A DNA stretch of 64,000 nt, taken from a candidate division SR1 bacterium. GTDB lineage: Bacteria; Patescibacteriota; Gracilibacteria; Absconditabacterales; Absconditicoccaceae. The notes below the pieces were generated by a model, which ran no database searches, had not been told where the DNA came from, and saw only the letters and a list, made by a program, of their open reading frames with translations. The stretch is taken from positions 1 through 64,000 of the forward strand of contig SKJI01000013.1 in assembly GCA_007115995.1 (NCBI GenBank), given 5' to 3'. Position 1 is the first letter of the stretch. Each line of letters begins with the position of its first letter. Positions 11,192 through 23,737 of this stretch are shown one piece after another. Both the position numbers and the translations under genes were made by a program.

Positions 11192-12982
11192 ATGCAATAT
11201 ACTGATCGCTCAGTTTATGAATATATAAGCACTATAAATAACGACCCTATCATCGAACGAAAAACATGTGCATTATCCGGTCAGCAATTTGCGATTTACC
11301 AATCAGACATCGATTTTTATACGCGCATGAGTCCAACATTTGCATGAAAAGTTTGGAACATCCCTACACCTACACTATGCCCTGAAGAAAGAAAGCGCCG
11401 CAGACTAAGTTTTAGAAATGAGCGCAAATTATATCGTCGCCAATGTGATGCAAGCAAACAATCGATAATATCAATATACTCACCAGATAAGCCACATAAA
11501 GTATATGAACATAAAATACGACGATCTGACCATTGGGATGCAATGGATTACTGAAGATCATTTGATTTTTCTAAAACATTCACTGAAAATTTTCAACAAC
11601 TTCTCATTGATGTACCATTAATGAACTTATATGTCACACCTGATGCAGACGAAAATAACTGTCATTATGTCAATGCAGCATGATTTAATACTAATTGTTA
11701 TTTTATTTTTGATTCTGATCAAAACTCAAACAGTCTGTACAGCACTTGATTAAAAAATTCAATGCACTGTATAGATACACTCTATTCTATGAACTGCGAA
11801 TACTGCTATGAACTTATTTACTGTGTGTGATGTTATAAATCAAACTTTTGTATATTTTGCACGCATTGCACTGATTGTGTGTGATGTAGAAGTTGTCTAT
11901 GATGTACTGATTGTATTTGATGTTACTGACTCAAAAATAAACAATACTGTATTTTCAACAAACAATACAGCAAAGAAGAATATCAACAAAAATATACACA
12001 GATGGAGCATATATGATATATAAACTATTGAAACAATATGATTCTTCCTGCTACTCATAATATGATTCAGACATGTGAACAAGTGTTTTGAAGTTCACTT
12101 GCTTATTGTAAAAATGTACAACAGTGCTTTGATTGTTCATGAATACAAGAAAGTAAATACTGCGACGGAATAATGAATTGAACAGAATACCTTTACGATC
12201 ATTCAAGCTTTTGAGAAAATGCATCATACACAATCGAGTGTGAATGAACATGAAGAAGAGTACACAACATACAGTTCTGCCAAAATATATTTTTGGATAC
12301 TAGAGATATTTATTATTCTCGTTCATGCTGTCAATGATCACATAATTTATTTTGATGTATTGGTTTACGTAATAAGTCTTATTGTATCTTCAATAAACAG
12401 TATTCAGTATATGAATATGAAACATATACAGCAAAAATTATTGCACATATGCAAGAAACTTGAGAATGGTGAGAGTTTTTTCACCCTTCATTAAGTCCTT
12501 TCTGATATAATGAAACGGTAGCACAAGAACACTATCCGCTCACACAATCTGAAACATCAATACAAGATAATAAAACTATGATAGACTATACACAATTTTG
12601 ATATCATTGGTCAGACTATAATGCAGATCCTACAATACCAGAAGACACACATACAATACATCGTTCACATTACTCTCATCAAGAACGACAAGATCTGCTT
12701 ACACAAGACACACTAGAAACTCAAATTTTTATATGCTCAATTTCTTGAAGACCGTATAGACTCCAAAAAGCAGAAATAACATTCTATCGTCAGTTTATGC
12801 TTCCTATACCAGACAAACACCCTGATATTAGACACCAAGAACGTCTCACACGCAAACCTTGAGATACACTATACATCAGACATTGCGACGATACAAACAA
12901 AACCATAGTATCAGTCTATCCACCATGATACTCACAAAAAGTATATAGTGAAGAATCATATCTGAAAAGCGTGTTATGATAA
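11192..12982 (+). CDS. Cys-rich CPR-type protein with duplicated zinc-ribbon-like ends
   Basis: 596 residues, no signal peptide, function not known. The N-terminal block (residues about 25-120: TCALSGQQFAIYQSDIDFYT...RRQCDASKQSIISIYSP) and the C-terminal block (about 510-596: FICSISGRPYRLQKAEITFY...RHCDDTNKTIVSVYPP) are copies of one domain, each with paired Cys. Between them lie short Cys repeats, CEYCYELIYCVGCYKSNFC and further GCxGC units, and two copies of the motif YCIFNKQYS (about 270 and 425). Similar proteins occur widely in CPR genomes, sometimes under misleading enzyme names. Metal binding is likely. At least 20 glycines are TGA. Confidence 0.75.
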
Positions 12983-13028
12983 ATATCAAATATATACTTA
13001 GTTGAGAATAAAAAACGATTGGTATATT

Positions 13029-13189
13029 TAAGGAATGTCTGAAAATGAGATAAAATTTGATGGGATTACATGTTTCCTGCATGAGGATTTTTCTCAAGGA
13101 ACCTCTGTTTTACATATAATCAAATAAATAGGGAGATACGTAATTGTTGATATAATCGTTTAAAAAGTAATTTTTCAGAGGTTCCTTAA
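13029..13189 (+). repeat. Dispersed structured repeat, copy 1
   Basis: A 161-bp unit running from TAAGGAATGTCTGAAAA to TTTTTCAGAGGTTCCTTA. The ends are inverted copies of each other. Internally GGAACCTCT near the middle pairs perfectly with AGAGGTTCC at the right end. The unit lies between two convergent genes and could end both transcripts. Confidence 0.8.
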
Positions 13190-13206
13190 TTATTTCATAA
13201 AAACTC

Positions 13207-15123
13207 TTACCCCCTGATACCTTTTACTACTCTGACTGATCCAAATCAGATAATCAAAAATAAAAGAAGAAATGCGATAGTATTTGCAGGACCAACCTTG
13301 ATTTGTTCAATATTTCAAACTTGCTTTTGTTCATCAGTTTCAGCACAAACGGCTTCTACAGCATACCAAGCATATCTGTCTGCTTCTGCGTTTGGGTCAA
13401 ATGGATACTCGAACATAGTATCAGTAGTTCTAGCCAAGACACGCATTTGTGATACTGATCATACTGGGTCTTCAGATCTATATACTATATATTCACGAGC
13501 ATTAGGTACTGATGCCCAGGTAATGTAATATCTTCAATTAATCTCTCTCGTTGATAGTGTAATTCAGTCAGTAAAACAAGAAACTGGAGGAGCTGACACC
13601 TCCTCAATAGGTTCAGGAATTGGCTCTGGTTCAGGTTCAGCCTGAACAAGTGTACATTCTGATGTACATGTCGATCCAGGTTGCCCATTATTTACTCAAT
13701 CATCACACTCTTCTCATAGCCATGTTTGTACAATACCATCTCCACATGTACTTATCGTACAGTCAAGATTACACTGTGATCAAGGAGTACCATTAACAGA
13801 TCATTGATCACATTCTTCTCAAGGCTCCAAAATTCAATTACCACAAACAGGTTCTGGCTGCTGTAATGGTCAAATTTGAATAATTTGCGAAGGTTCTCCA
13901 TTCACTATTCAATTTTCATCAACTGGGAATACTTGTGCAAAATATGTTTGTGTTGGTTCAGCCAAAATTAATGTTCACTCTGGTCTCGTTGTAGTCAGTG
14001 ATAGTCTTAAATTTGTTCTAGATGTTCCATATCTCACCTTAAAATATTCTATAAGTCAATCATAAGTCCATGATAAATCTGACCTACTTCTATCAGGATC
14101 ATCAATATTCTCTAATGTTACAATTCTTCTAACTTCATCTTGTACAACAATAGCTTCTATATCCTCAAAATCAGTTGCTGTCGGTCATACAAATAATCTA
14201 ACATCCACCGGAAATGTTCACGGTTCATCAAAAGTAAAAGTTTTTTCGAATACTCAAGGCTCAATAAGTGTTGTTGGTTGCATTGTTCACTCTTCTCATA
14301 CTTTTATAAGTGCTGAAGTGACACGCTCAGCTGTTGAAATAGTCATGGTAATTTGCTCTCTCACAGTCACCACAGCATCTGGTGTTACTTCTACTCATAA
14401 AAATAACGGATCTGCATCTTCACTAAATGTAAAATTTATCGGTCACGATGTCGCTACAACTTGGTCATCTAAATCCAATGCATTGACTTCCAATACACGA
14501 TCTCAGATATCTATTCATGTAACAGTCACAGAAAAGTTTCATTGTTGGTCAGAGAGTCATTCTTGAATAGAACTCCCATCAATAAATATAACTATTGGTG
14601 TATTTGCAAAACTAGTTGATCACACAACATTCAGTATATTGGTAGATAATATTTCATTTTGCTCAGGAGATGTCACCATCAAATCTCATACTGCAGGTCA
14701 TGAAGAATCTGCAAGTACTTGAATTTCTGTCTCTCACACAATCGCAGGATCATAAACACTTACAGCTCTTAGTGTATAAGTACCAGGCCTTTTGATACTA
14801 AGTCATTTAGAAAAAATTTTCACTCATAGATCAGATGGCTCCATAAAGCCAATTCATCATCAAGGAATAACTATATCTTGATCATTAAAACTAAATCAAT
14901 CAACTTCTATCCAAATATCAATATCTGTTGCTGCCGTGTTGACGTTTCATGAACTATCAAGTGCCCTTATAGTAACATCTGCAAATTCACTCACTCTCAT
15001 TGGATTAGGATGTACATCGACAGATAATGAGGTAGTACTAGCAAAAACAGCAGGCATTATAAATGCAAACATAGATCACACAATCATTCCTACGATAATT
15101 TTTTTAGTTATCATGAGAGTCAT
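13207..15123 (-). CDS. Secreted, C-terminally anchored protein with Ig-like and Cys-rich repeats
   Basis: 638 residues. A signal peptide (IIVGMIVGSMFAFIMPAVFAS) is followed by several bacterial Ig/FN3-like beta domains to about residue 430. Two Cys repeats of the myxobacterial type follow, CGNGILEPGEECD and CGDGIVQTWLGEECDDG, near 440-500. Then come a Pro/Glu linker (EPEPEPIPEPIEE), an FN3-like domain, and a single C-terminal transmembrane helix (FLLLFLIIGFG) with a short basic tail. This is a typical wall-spanning surface protein. It starts 1 base after the stop of the secreted protein upstream at 15125, so the two are probably co-expressed. Confidence 0.8.
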
Positions 15124-15124
15124 A

Positions 15125-15607
15125 TTATGGTAAAGTGATAGATAAAGGTTCAGCTAATCAATCATCAAAGAGCACAACTGCGTCAGCAAGAATCAAATCT
15201 GATGCTTCTCAAGTTACACGTAATTGAACAATATCATCTCACTGCTGGAGAGTTTTCTGTCCAAGCATCAAAAGAACAGATACTGCTCAATCTCAAGCAG
15301 GTGCTACAACAGTATCAAACATACTAGACACTGTGCCATCTGTCCAACGCACGGTAGTATCATCATAAAGAAAGAGCAAACTTATTGATTCAATATCATG
15401 AATCTCTTTTACAGCAGTAATAGTTACAATATTTTCGGATCTTTGCATCACAATATCAGTAAGAATCTCTGAAGAAAGAGTTCCAACTCACCTAATATCA
15501 GCAGCAAGATTAGTATACTGTGTCACTCATGCATACAATGCAATCGATAAAAAAAATGCAAGAACCACAGCAAATATGTTTGATTTTATACGACGACTAA
15601 TATGCAT
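15125..15607 (-). CDS. Secreted single-domain beta protein, possibly cohesin-like
   Basis: 160 residues with an N-terminal signal or anchor (NIFAVVLAFFLSIALYAG) and one beta-sandwich-like domain (ISLLFLYDDTTVRWTDG; later GDDIVQLRVTGE and LILADAVVLFDDG). The pattern resembles cohesin-type carbohydrate-recognition folds, but I cannot confirm this. The stop overlaps the start region of the following secreted protein gene, which suggests a two-gene unit for surface adhesion. Confidence 0.65.
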
Positions 15608-15693
15608 AAAAATATCCAAACAAAATAAAGAGTTGCACACTATAGCAAACTATACGAGTTTCCATTATAAAATCAACTTTGAGCACATTTTTT

Positions 15694-16755
15694 CTATCTT
15701 AAATATTTACTTATATTATTATTATGTTCTGATAATGTTCTAGCAAAATGTATCTGACCAGATGCATCATGTAAATAATAATAATACTCTGAACGAACAG
15801 CATCCAAGACTGCACGAATTGATGATGGAGTGACCGAAGAAATTGGAGTAGGTCATAATCATGCTACAGCTCTTGTATTATATGGATTAGATGCATCACG
15901 CACATGTGCACCTATAACTGAGGGTGTACACTGTCTATGAGTCATTCACAATCCATAACACAGTGAAATATCCGCATCAATTCTCATACCATCATTGAGT
16001 CTATTGAAAAATACAGAAGCAATACGAACTCTATTTGCTGGAATACGCTCTTCCTTTTCTATAATTGCAGCAAGTTTCAATAATTCATAAGAGCTCAAAG
16101 AAAAGGTAAATCATAAAGTTTGCAAACGGTCATTTATCGCGACAATTTGATCACCGTATGGTACTCGAATTCTCTTTCTAAACTCTTCCAATTGTGCATA
16201 AACGAGCTGGTCTATAAAATGCAATTCTGGATCAATAAAATACGTATCTGGAAATAAATATCATTCCAATGAAGATAATGATCAATGTTCACTGACTACT
16301 TGTGCAAGAAACGGATATCTCTGCACATAGCGATCTATAATATCTTGATTTTCTATAAAAGCACGATATGCTCAAAAATCAGCAATTCATTGCTGATATA
16401 AATGCACATCAGTATCAAAACTACTCCATCATTCCAAAATTGTAATACGCGTATATTGCTGGACAGGTCATTGCAAAAATACTTCAATAATTTCTTCAAA
16501 ACTATATGATCAATCAAATCAATATGTTCATGGTGCAATTGCAGTAAGACGTTCTGCCTCACCTCTCAAAAAACGCCTCAATCTATACCTTTGCAAACGC
16601 GAAAGCTCATCATAGAGACCACTTTGTGCAATTGTTCATCACTCTTTGATTTCTATTGTTTGCTCAAGATTTATACTAGACGATCATCACCTCAACAATA
16701 AGACAGCAATTAATATATAGAGAAGCAACCATCACGGACGCAAAAAACGATTCAT
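15694..16755 (-). CDS. mltG: Endolytic murein transglycosylase MltG
   Basis: Membrane-anchored enzyme that cleaves nascent glycan strands. The 353-residue protein has one N-terminal helix (WLLLYILIAVLLL), then LysM-like and YceG domain motifs: SLEGYLFPDTYFI near residue 170, the catalytic Glu in LAAIIEKEERIP near 237, RIASVFFNRLNDGMRID near 252, and NPYNTRAVAGLGPTPI near 300. All the hallmarks are present. Confidence 0.92.
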
Positions 16756-16958
16756 TTGATTGTAACTAAAGACTGTAAAAATATTTGATTAGTGTAAATT
16801 TATAAGAAATCTACTAGATAGTCAATTGAGTTTATACAATGCATAAGGATGAGACAAAGCGCTCACTAAAATACATACTCGATAGACTATACACTAAATA
16901 ATTGATAATTACTATAAGCAATATAAGAAAAATTACAACCACACTCTCATCAGTATTG

Positions 16959-17840
16959 TTAACCAACATACGATAACGATATAATATATGCAGAACTATA
17001 TGAAATTACCAAGCTTCTCAAGTACTTATTATGCTTGCTAGTACGTATAATATGCTGTAAAAAAGCTAAATCAGTAGGTTTCACACCACTTTTTTTCATC
17101 ATTTCGTTTTGCCACGCATGTATATTATATCATGCATTATCTATTTCATTCCGAACAAATTGCTCAAAATCATCTCGACTTTTTAGATTATGTTGAGTAA
17201 ACAATTTATTAAATCATGTCGCTCATCTATTATGCATTAAATAAGCCAGCTGTAATATTTCGAGATCTGAATGCACTTTCAGTCTTCAATCTTCGGTTTG
17301 CTGAAGTATAGTATTGCATGCTTTCAAATATACTAATGCTCATGCTAGGGCATGATTATCTTTTAAACTATTCATTCATCTTTTCTCTATCAAAGCATTG
17401 AGTGTAGATGGCATTATTTGAAAATAAGAATATTCTCCTGCCGCTCAACGCGTAGAATTTCATCTGGTCTCTGCAATCGCTAATGGCACTAAATTATCTA
17501 TTTGTACAATTTTTTCTCGGTGATTTCAAATATATTCTTGATAGACCGTTTCATCCTTAATAATTTTTACAATATGAGATATGACAACAAGTAAATCATA
17601 GATTTTTTCCTTGTTAAGTGTTTCATATTCACTAAAAATTTCTACGTGTTTTTCTGCCTTTACTTCCAAACTCTCATTATTTAGCTCACATCCACTCAAA
17701 AAAAACAGCACTCAAAACAAAGCATACTTACATTTTTTTAGCACAGCCTTTGTAGTAATACCCAAAGCACTCAAAGATAAAGGGAGTACAAAATTCTCTG
17801 GTCAAGGAGATATTCACTCTTTGTTTTGATTTTTAGTCAT
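16959..17840 (-). CDS. SLT-family lytic transglycosylase lipoprotein
   Basis: 293 residues. A long N-terminal leader precedes an internal lipobox (VLFFLSGCE near residue 45), so the true start may be downstream of the ATG chosen. The catalytic domain shows AIAETRGNS with the catalytic Glu, then AAGEYSYFQIMPSTLNALI near 140, the SLT signature. It presumably remodels peptidoglycan at the cell surface. It is divergent from the membrane protein gene at 17882, with 41 bases between starts. Confidence 0.8.
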
Positions 17841-17881
17841 AATCAAGTATATATAAAAACAGTTTATTTTTCAAATTTTCG

Positions 17882-18247
17882 ATGCCAACAGTACTTATAT
17901 GGGTCCTTATCTTATTATTTTTCTGATTACTCATTGCAATCTATAAAGTTGGACGCTCGTATCCAGATAAAAGAACACGTATAGATATGCAATTTTGAAC
18001 CATAATAAAAGAAAAAGACAATTATATACTTAAGCTAGAGCCATCAAAAAACCAACAATGAGTTTGAATAACTCCTTATTATTATACGGTACCACAACGA
18101 GTCTATAAACAGCAAAAAAATCCTGAAAAAACAATTCTTGAACACTATCAACTACAAGAAAATACGATGATCGAAGTACTTATAAACAAAGAATCAGATA
18201 AAAATGACTCTGAATGATTGTATACAATTATTGATCCAAGATTTTAG
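17882..18247 (+). CDS. Small single-pass membrane protein, unknown
   Basis: 121 residues: an N-terminal transmembrane helix (VLIWVLILLFFGLLIAIYK), then a hydrophilic beta-rich tail with YYYTVPQRVYKQQ near residue 66. No family recognised. It is the only plus-strand gene between 13000 and 22000 and ends 20 bases before repeat copy 2. Confidence 0.65.
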
Positions 18248-18267
18248 GTTGTTTCTACAAAAAAACA

Positions 18268-18426
18268 TAAGGAAGGTCTGAAAAAGTGATAAAATTGATA
18301 AAATAAAACTTTCCCTGTATGAAGACATTCCTCAAGGAACCTCTATCTTAGATGTAATTCTATAAAAAGAACGATACATAATTGTATTATATAATCGTTT
18401 GAACAGTAATTTTTCAGAGAATTCAT
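18268..18426 (+). repeat. Dispersed structured repeat, copy 2
   Basis: The same unit as at 13029: TAAGGAAGGTCTGAAAAAG at the left, TTCCTCAAGGAACCTCT in the middle, TTTTTCAGAG at the right. The right end is degenerate (AATTC for GTTCC). It lies between two convergent genes. Confidence 0.8.
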
Positions 18427-18430
18427 AATA

Positions 18431-19777
18431 TTATCAAATATTACTCATACCAATTTTATCAGCAATCGTTTTACCAGCTACCCATCCGCTAGCTCGGCTA
18501 GCCTGTAAATTATATCATCCAGTAAATCAATCAACATCCAGAATTTCTCATGAAAAAAACAATTTCTGCAATATATTTGACTCCATCGTATGATGATTCA
18601 CCTCTGTAATTGGTACTCATCATGCCGTCACAAACTCATCTCACGGTCTACGTTTAATACAGTGCAAGCAAATTCATCATCACAATACTCATGCTATTTT
18701 TTTACGATCATGTTTACTCAATTCAGACATTGACAGTAGTTTATTTATACCATACTCAACAAACAATGCTTCTATCAACCTTTTTGGGAGATGCTGAGAT
18801 ATAATAGAGAGGAGCAACTTCTTGGGATGAGCAAGCGAAGATTCAATTAAAAAACGATCCCGCCAAGACTGATCTTTTGACACATCTAGACATAAGTGTA
18901 GACATAAAGGATGATGCTCATCGATACTTGTAAATGCAGACAAAGATGCAACAATAAATACATGCGGTCATGTAATTCAAAAATGAGTGAGCAAGACTGG
19001 TCATGCGTATTTTTTAGGAATTTGTCATAATTCATGAGCTGGAGCAAAATTTAAGTATGCATTTGGTAGACTAATACCAGAACAATCATGCAACCACCTT
19101 TCTTTGGTCAAAAAACTATTCAGTGATGGTCATAACTGTGTGATAGTATGTCATAATGCTTGTGCAAACGTATATCAATCTCAATCGGATCACGTATGTC
19201 TAAATGCCTGTCATCACGTTGCTATAAGTACATACTCTACAAGATAGACGCACTGATTGCTTACCACACGATACCATGGAGAATCAGCAGTTGGTGCTGT
19301 AAGAGAATCAACACCATACTTATACAAAACAGTCACGCATTGATCATACGCATCAAAGAGTTTTTCAAATACTCAAACGACATCATGTCCATTATCAGAC
19401 TGTGGAAATATACGCCCATCAGCTTCTTGCTTGAGTGGGACACCGTGATCTTCAAACCATTGCTGCACTTTCTTAGGACCAAACGAACGAAATACTGTAT
19501 CAAGTAACTCAGTTCATCTGGGATAGTTTTCCAATAGTTCTTTTCTTTTAAACGTTCCAGTTGTGACATTACAACGTCATCATCAACTAATGATAACTTT
19601 TGCTCACAAACGAGGATTTTTTTCAAATAAATAGACACTTGGTTTTGTATCTTTACGAGATAGCCCAGCAACACTCTCTCAATAATAATGTTCAATAATA
19701 CTTGCAACACTCATCAGTCATGCTGCTCATCATCATATTACAGCAACTGATCACAGTCATCAATGAATGATACGCAT
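18431..19777 (-). CDS. HI0933-family flavoprotein (NAD(P)/FAD-dependent oxidoreductase)
   Basis: 448 residues. The FAD-binding Rossmann motif VAVIGGGAAGLMSV lies near residue 12, and the family signature VIISGGGRCNVTTGTF near residue 65. A C-terminal segment GYNLQASRASG...IADKIG carries the second FAD contact. Five glycines in these motifs are TGA. Members of this family (BaiN-like) reduce double bonds or are of unknown substrate. No neighbour gives a pathway. Confidence 0.85.
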
Positions 19778-19853
19778 TTGTTTTAAAATGTCTAAAAAAA
19801 CAAGAAACCTTGATAATATAAAGTCAAGAGAGTATAAAATTTGTCTTCATACA

Positions 19854-20012
19854 TAAGGAAGGTCTGAAAAAGAGAGAAAATTTTATGAAATGAAATTTTT
19901 CCCGCATGAGGACCTTCCTCAAGGAACCTCTATTTTACATATAATCGATTAAATACGGCGATACTTAATTATTGTTATAATCGTTTAAAAAGTAATTTCT
20001 CAGAGGTCCCAC
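19854..20012 (+). repeat. Dispersed structured repeat, copy 3
   Basis: The best-preserved copy. GGAAGGTC at the left pairs perfectly with GACCTTCC 60 bases later, with an inner AT-rich stem between. GGAACCTCT pairs with AGAGGTCC at the right end. It sits between two minus-strand genes, upstream of the flavoprotein and downstream of RNase J. Confidence 0.82.
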
Positions 20013-20043
20013 AAAACTTTACTCTACTATAAAAAAGAAAAAA

Positions 20044-21969
20044 TTACTCACCACCCTCCAATGGTAATTTCTTATTTTTTGTATCTATCGTCTTTTCATC
20101 AGTGTGAGCATCCACTCATCATTTAGTTGTATCTCTAGCAATAAAGACATACATAGGAATAATCATTGGGGACCTTCATACTTCTTTCTCTATAAATGAT
20201 GCAAGATCATCTTTTATAGATCTCATAATATCTTTCGTATCTACTCTCTTCTTTTGGAGTGCATAGTATCTACTTTTTACATAATTTACAATTTTAGTAT
20301 GTACGTCCTTTACTTCAGAAGAATAAACAAATCAACGAGATTCAATTTGAATGTTTCCTACTAACTCTTTAGTTTGTGCATCCACTTTAAATAATAATGT
20401 CACACATCAATCATGAGCCATTATTTGACGAGCTTTTATAACATACTCTCCTGATAGATGACCTTTTCACTTTCCATCAATCAGCACTGCATCAACTTCT
20501 AACGTCTCTGGTGATATACGTGCACCATTATCAAAGAGTTCAATAATTGCTCAGTTTTTATTTGGCATCAAAATATTTTCATCTGGAATACCAACAAGTA
20601 ATCAAAGCTTCTTATGTTCATATCTAAAATATGCATTCATATAGTATGGTAAGAAATATTCTGGTTTTACCAAATTTAACATAAGTTTATGATCTTCAGC
20701 TCATCCATGTCAACTTGTATGCACATCCATTTCATCATTAGTAATTAAGTTAATTCATTTTTCTACTAACTGATCCTTCATGTTCATAGCTTGAATCTCG
20801 TTACCAGGAATAGTTGATGCTGATACTAAGACAGTATCTCATGGTTGTAGCTTGACTTGAGCATGTTCATCTCTTGCCATACGAGCAAGCGCACTAAATT
20901 CTTCTCATTGAGCACCAGTACATAAAATCATCACACGATTATCTGGCATATTTTCTAATGATGTAAGCTTACGGATATAATTCTTGGGAGCCTTTATATA
21001 TCACAACTCCTGACAGATTGCAACATTGTTGAGCATTGATCTTCATGAGAGAAAAACAACTCTATCATTTTTTAGTGCACTATCAACTAACTGAATAACC
21101 CTTCACACATTAGAAGCAAATGTTGCAATAACAATTCTTCATGTGGTTTTTGCTACAGTTTCTTCGAGTGTAATTCAAATTTCTTTTTCAGAAGGTGCTC
21201 GTCATTTTTTTGTAGCTCAAAGACTATCTCAAATATATAATTTTACTCATTCAAGTCAGATTCTTGCAATTTTTGCTAAATCTGCTGGCTCTCAAATTGC
21301 AGGAGTATGATCTACTTTAAAATCCGAAGAGTTAAAAATTACTCATTTGGGAGTAGATATAGCCATCGCCATTGTTTCAGGTATGTTATGATTTACATTG
21401 ATAAACTCTATTGTAAAACATCATAATTTCAAAATATCAATCTCTGGATCAACAATTTTATATTTGATTTTTGAGATATCTTTTTTGTTATCAAATGTTT
21501 TTTTGACAATTCACAATGTCAGTGGTGTGGTATATATAGTAGGAAATCATAACTCAGGCAAAAGATCTCTCAATGCACCAACATGATCAAGATGTCCATG
21601 ACTTAAAACAATTCATCTTAATTTTTTTATATGTTTTTTGACATATCTCACATCAGGAATAATATAATCAGCTCATAGTGTCTCTTTTGCAGTAAATTCC
21701 ATACCAGCATCAACGATAATCATATCGTTTTCATACTCAATAAACATACATTGTCCTACCTGTTCTAATCACATCAGTGATCAAATACGTACAGGTTTTT
21801 CTCATTTTTTTATAGTAAATCAATCCGCACCTCATGCTGATTTTTGATCAGATCAAGATTTGCGCACTGATCTAGTAGTTACAGAAGAATTTTCTGCATT
21901 TGACTTTGATTTTCTCTTTTCTTTAATAAAATTAATGTGTCAGTGAAAATCATTTTTGTTGTTTTCCAT
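20044..21969 (-). CDS. rnj: Ribonuclease J
   Basis: Metallo-beta-lactamase-fold 5'-3' exo- and endonuclease for RNA decay and maturation. The 641-residue protein has a basic, unstructured N-terminal extension of about 75 residues, then GMEFTAKETLG, the zinc motif LSHGHLDHVGA near residue 150, SDFKVDHTPA near 230, GGRSMLNN and VSASTIPGNE in the beta-CASP domain, and HTSGHGGAEDH near 435. The C-terminal RNase J domain is intact. The first glycine of HGHLDH is TGA. Confidence 0.93.
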
Positions 21970-22002
21970 TGTTTATAATATAATAAATAATAAATTTTAC
22001 AT

Positions 22003-22554
22003 ATGTATAATTACTCTCCTAGTCAATATGCTCAACGAGCAAGAGCAAAACACGTTCCTATTTCATCAGATCAAACACTTGGGCATATCACCAAACTACT
22101 CAAGAGATATCATCCTACCTATTGTGTAGAATTATGATCTGCAGTTTGATGGTGATCGTATCATATTGCGTCAACGATCTCCAATCGATGATGAACACTT
22201 ATAAGTTTTGAGTGCTCATATCCGAGTTATCATAGTGCTATACAGTTTCTGAAGGAACAACAGATACACAATAGTATAGTCTACTTCGGTAACTGCTTAC
22301 AAATTAATCCAAACATTTTACTCAAGCAACCGATTGACTTCCTTTATATTGACGCACAGAAATCATCATATTTTGACTTTTACTTACATTTTGCATCATT
22401 GCTCACACAAGAAGCTACGCTTGTGTTTGATGACGTCCAACGTTTTGCTAAAAAAATTTGACCGATAGAGCAACAAATGCAAGCATTATGACGAAATTGT
22501 ACGTTTCTAGCAACTGATTATAACACTGATTGATTACTGATCTGTCGTAGGTAG
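22003..22554 (+). CDS. Class I SAM-dependent methyltransferase, O-methyltransferase-like
   Basis: 183 residues. CVELGSAVGWGSYHIAS near residue 40 fits the SAM-binding loop, followed by GGTLISFECSYPSY (second strand), the acidic YIDAQKSSYFDFYLHF near 115, and LVFDDVQRF near 140. The order resembles small O-methyltransferases. The substrate is unknown. It is divergent from RNase J, with starts 33 bases apart. Its 3' end overlaps the next convergent gene by 21 bases. Confidence 0.75.
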
Positions 22555-22935
22555 TGATAAATCAGTAATAGTTCATGCAACTTCCATTTTTTCTAACTCA
22601 TCTGCAATTTCTTGTGATGTTACAAAGAAGTGTGTTTCATTATCAAAAACCGCAAGATCAATAACTGCCTTGTTACAAAACAATGCTAGAAATGTATTTT
22701 CTTCTCTGATTACATATCATAATTTTCATCATGCTTCCCAGCTACGTACTAGAACTCAATCAATGTCATACTCTCCTGGAAAGTCTACAAAGTGCAGATC
22801 ATTACCTCAATATCTCATTTCCTCTCACGGTTCCATCATAAGCTGTATTATTCATTGTTGATTGATTTTTTGATGACCAAAATAGTAACGTCATCCAATG
22901 ATTCGTCATCATTCCTCATGAGCTTGTATATCCAT
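22534..22935 (-). CDS. Conserved small protein, unknown
   Basis: 133 residues, soluble, acidic C-terminus. LHFVDFPGEYDIDGVLVR near residue 50 resembles a segment of small CPR metallo-beta-lactamase-like proteins, but no HxHxDH motif is present, so no activity is claimed. In-frame TGA is frequent (MDIQAHEEGGRIIGGRYYFG). It overlaps the convergent methyltransferase gene end. Confidence 0.6.
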
Positions 22936-23039
22936 AGTGTATTATAAATGATTATATAAAATAGTTTTTTCTCGTAAGATCAAAGAGGTGTTTTTTTATA
23001 AACGTTCATGATCATACAGAGAAGACAATACAGGTGTTG

Positions 23040-23540
23040 CTAACTATCTGTACCAAAGAACTCAGGATTGATCAAATTGAGAATAATTGCAGAAGCACCC
23101 AACAGTATAAGTCATGCAATTACAGAAGTAATAATTTTAATTCACAATGCTTTTTGATTAAATGCTCAAGCACTTGCAATCAAAAATCATCATGTCAAAA
23201 TTCACAAAAAACCTATAATGATAACTGCTGTCATGGTAATTCTCGATAATGCTCACATCGTTCTAGGAAATACATTGACCAATGTTGCTTGTGTAGCAGA
23301 ATCCTCGGTGGATCTTTTAATACATCTTCAAACAAATGGTACATTTGTATTGAGCATAATATCTTTTTGTGGGTCACAATCTGGATCTCATGCAACTCAT
23401 CTTGTTCCATTATCTGATCACTGTTGTTGATTCTGTTGATCTTGTGCATATGTTATAGATGAAAAAGTCGGAACAGTTCAATATGAAAATAGACTTATCA
23501 ACAATACTCATAGCAACAATAATCCTTGAAAAAATTTCAT
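23040..23540 (-). CDS. Pilin-like secreted two-helix membrane protein (VirB2/TrbC-like)
   Basis: 166 residues: a signal peptide (LLLLGVLLISLFSYGTVP...TYAQ), a Gln/Asn-rich spacer, a Cys pair (DPDCDPQKD and GRCIKR), then two hydrophobic helices (MTAVIIIGFLGILTGGFLI and IITSVIAGLILLGASAIIL) joined by a short AFNQKALGIK loop. This layout is that of VirB2-type pilin subunits, and two similar genes lie at 61541 and 62056. Assignment rests on topology only. Confidence 0.6.
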
Positions 23541-23737
23541 ATGAACTATCCAAAGCTAAAATAAATTTTGTAAATATTTCAGAAAAAGTATGTAATAAAC
23601 ACTTTTCTATGAGAAATTTACAAACCTATAGCACAACTCAAAACATCAACTATCTTAATAGTAGTGAATAATCTAAAAAAAGCAAGAAAAGAGATAGACA
23701 AATGATCCATATATTACACCTTCGCAAAAGTAATACA
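23541..23737. other. Intergenic stretch before repeat copy 4
   Basis: About 200 AT-rich bases upstream of the pilin-like gene. An AATCTAAAAAAAGCAAGAAAAG stretch is present. I see no open frame with code 25 and no clear promoter. Confidence 0.5.
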
